Assembly: GCA_035560415.1 (NCBI GenBank)
Contig: DATMZG010000011.1
Span: 1-11,986, forward strand
Reading direction: 5' to 3'
Length of the DNA: 11,986 nucleotides
Source: DATMXT01 sp035560415
GTDB lineage: Bacteria > Bacillota > Clostridia > Oscillospirales > Feifaniaceae
The notes under the pieces were generated by a model. That model did no database searches, was not told where the DNA came from, and saw only the letters and a program-made list of their open reading frames with translations. Shown here piece after piece: positions 11,811-11,986 of the stretch; the stretch's first letter is position 1; every line of letters begins with the position of its first letter. A program made the position numbers and the translations under genes.

Positions 11811-11986
11811 CACGGGCAAAATGACAGAATTTGCCCGGACTATTTCGCAAATAATCGATGAAGAATACAAAAGTGGCGGCAAGTCATTTACTTTCAGCGA
11901 TGCGGGTATTATAATAAAATAAAATCAGTTGACGCACCTGCCGGGCCCGGCGGCGCGGCAGTTCAATCATTTTCATATTCCTGATT
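11811..11986. other. AT-rich segment after the tRNA operon, no confident gene
   Basis: This stretch runs to the edge of the window. It contains a hairpin (CGGGCAAA 11813-11820 with TTTGCCCG 11830-11837, no T tract), a 33-codon open frame from ATG 11821 to the stop at 11920-11922 with no ribosome site, and a 12-base palindrome, GCCGGGCCCGGC (11940-11951). The base composition is clearly more AT-rich than the genes upstream until about 11930. I see no convincing gene; it may be the upstream region of the next gene. Confidence 0.4.
11887..11915 (+). promoter_or_regulatory. Candidate promoter reading out of the window
   Basis: TTTACT (11887-11892, 4 of 6) and a perfect TATAAT (11910-11915) are 17 bases apart, in AT-rich DNA after the tRNA terminator. 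The -10 lies in TATTATAATA, which is its own reverse complement, so a leftward -10 is also possible, but no leftward -35 was seen at the right spacing. The gene it would serve is beyond the edge. Confidence 0.4.

Noticed and set aside
11884..11985. Minus-strand frame open from the window edge to a stop at 11884-11886
   Set aside because: About 33 codons, an arginine-rich stretch from GC-rich sequence followed by AT-rich codons, no recognisable motif, and no view of its start. It cannot be told from chance.
1..11986. CRISPR array, insertion sequence or rRNA
   Set aside because: No regularly spaced repeats, no transposase-like protein or terminal inverted repeats, and no rRNA segments were seen.

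Overview
The window looks like a stretch of chromosome from a spore-forming, GC-rich member of the Clostridia (Firmicutes), possibly Oscillospirales-like. The grounds are a YlmC/YmxH-family sporulation PRC-barrel protein, a SpoIID/LytB-domain protein, strong AGGAGG-type ribosome binding sites, sigma-A-like promoters, and GC-rich coding sequence separated by AT-rich spacers. The taxonomic guess is inference; no rRNA is present.

Every gene is on the + strand. Positions 1-2316 hold a two-gene unit: a candidate promoter and a repeated palindromic site, an unrecognised 165-residue protein, and a CstA-type transporter, closed by a clear intrinsic terminator. From 2343 to 11194 there is a tightly packed series: YlmC/YmxH protein, rlmB (23S rRNA 2'-O-methyltransferase), a 729-residue membrane protein that I read as a catalytically dead P-type ATPase, a secreted SpoIID/LytB protein with a SPOR-like N-terminal part, queA and tgt (queuosine modification of tRNA), a class I SAM methyltransferase, and hslO (Hsp33 redox chaperone). 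From 11224 to 11798 there is a self-contained tRNA operon with its own promoter, five tRNAs (Val-UAC, Asp-GUC, Phe-GAA, Gly-GCC, Cys-GCA), processing-type hairpins between some of them, and a long-stem terminator. The last 190 bases are AT-rich and hold no confident gene.

Functionally, RlmB, QueA, Tgt and the tRNA cluster share a translation and RNA-modification theme, while the YlmC/YmxH and SpoIID/LytB proteins point to sporulation or cell-wall remodelling. The most unusual object is the protein at 3513-5702. It keeps the eight-helix layout of heavy-metal (P1B) ATPases and the order of their soluble domains, but the CPC, TGE, DKTGT, HP, TGDN and GDGxNDxP motifs all appear replaced or missing, and it carries a roughly 190-residue charged N-terminal tail. 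It lies 36 bases upstream of the SpoIID/LytB gene, which suggests a non-catalytic, P-type-ATPase-derived scaffold or sensor linked to envelope or spore biology. That function is a hypothesis only.
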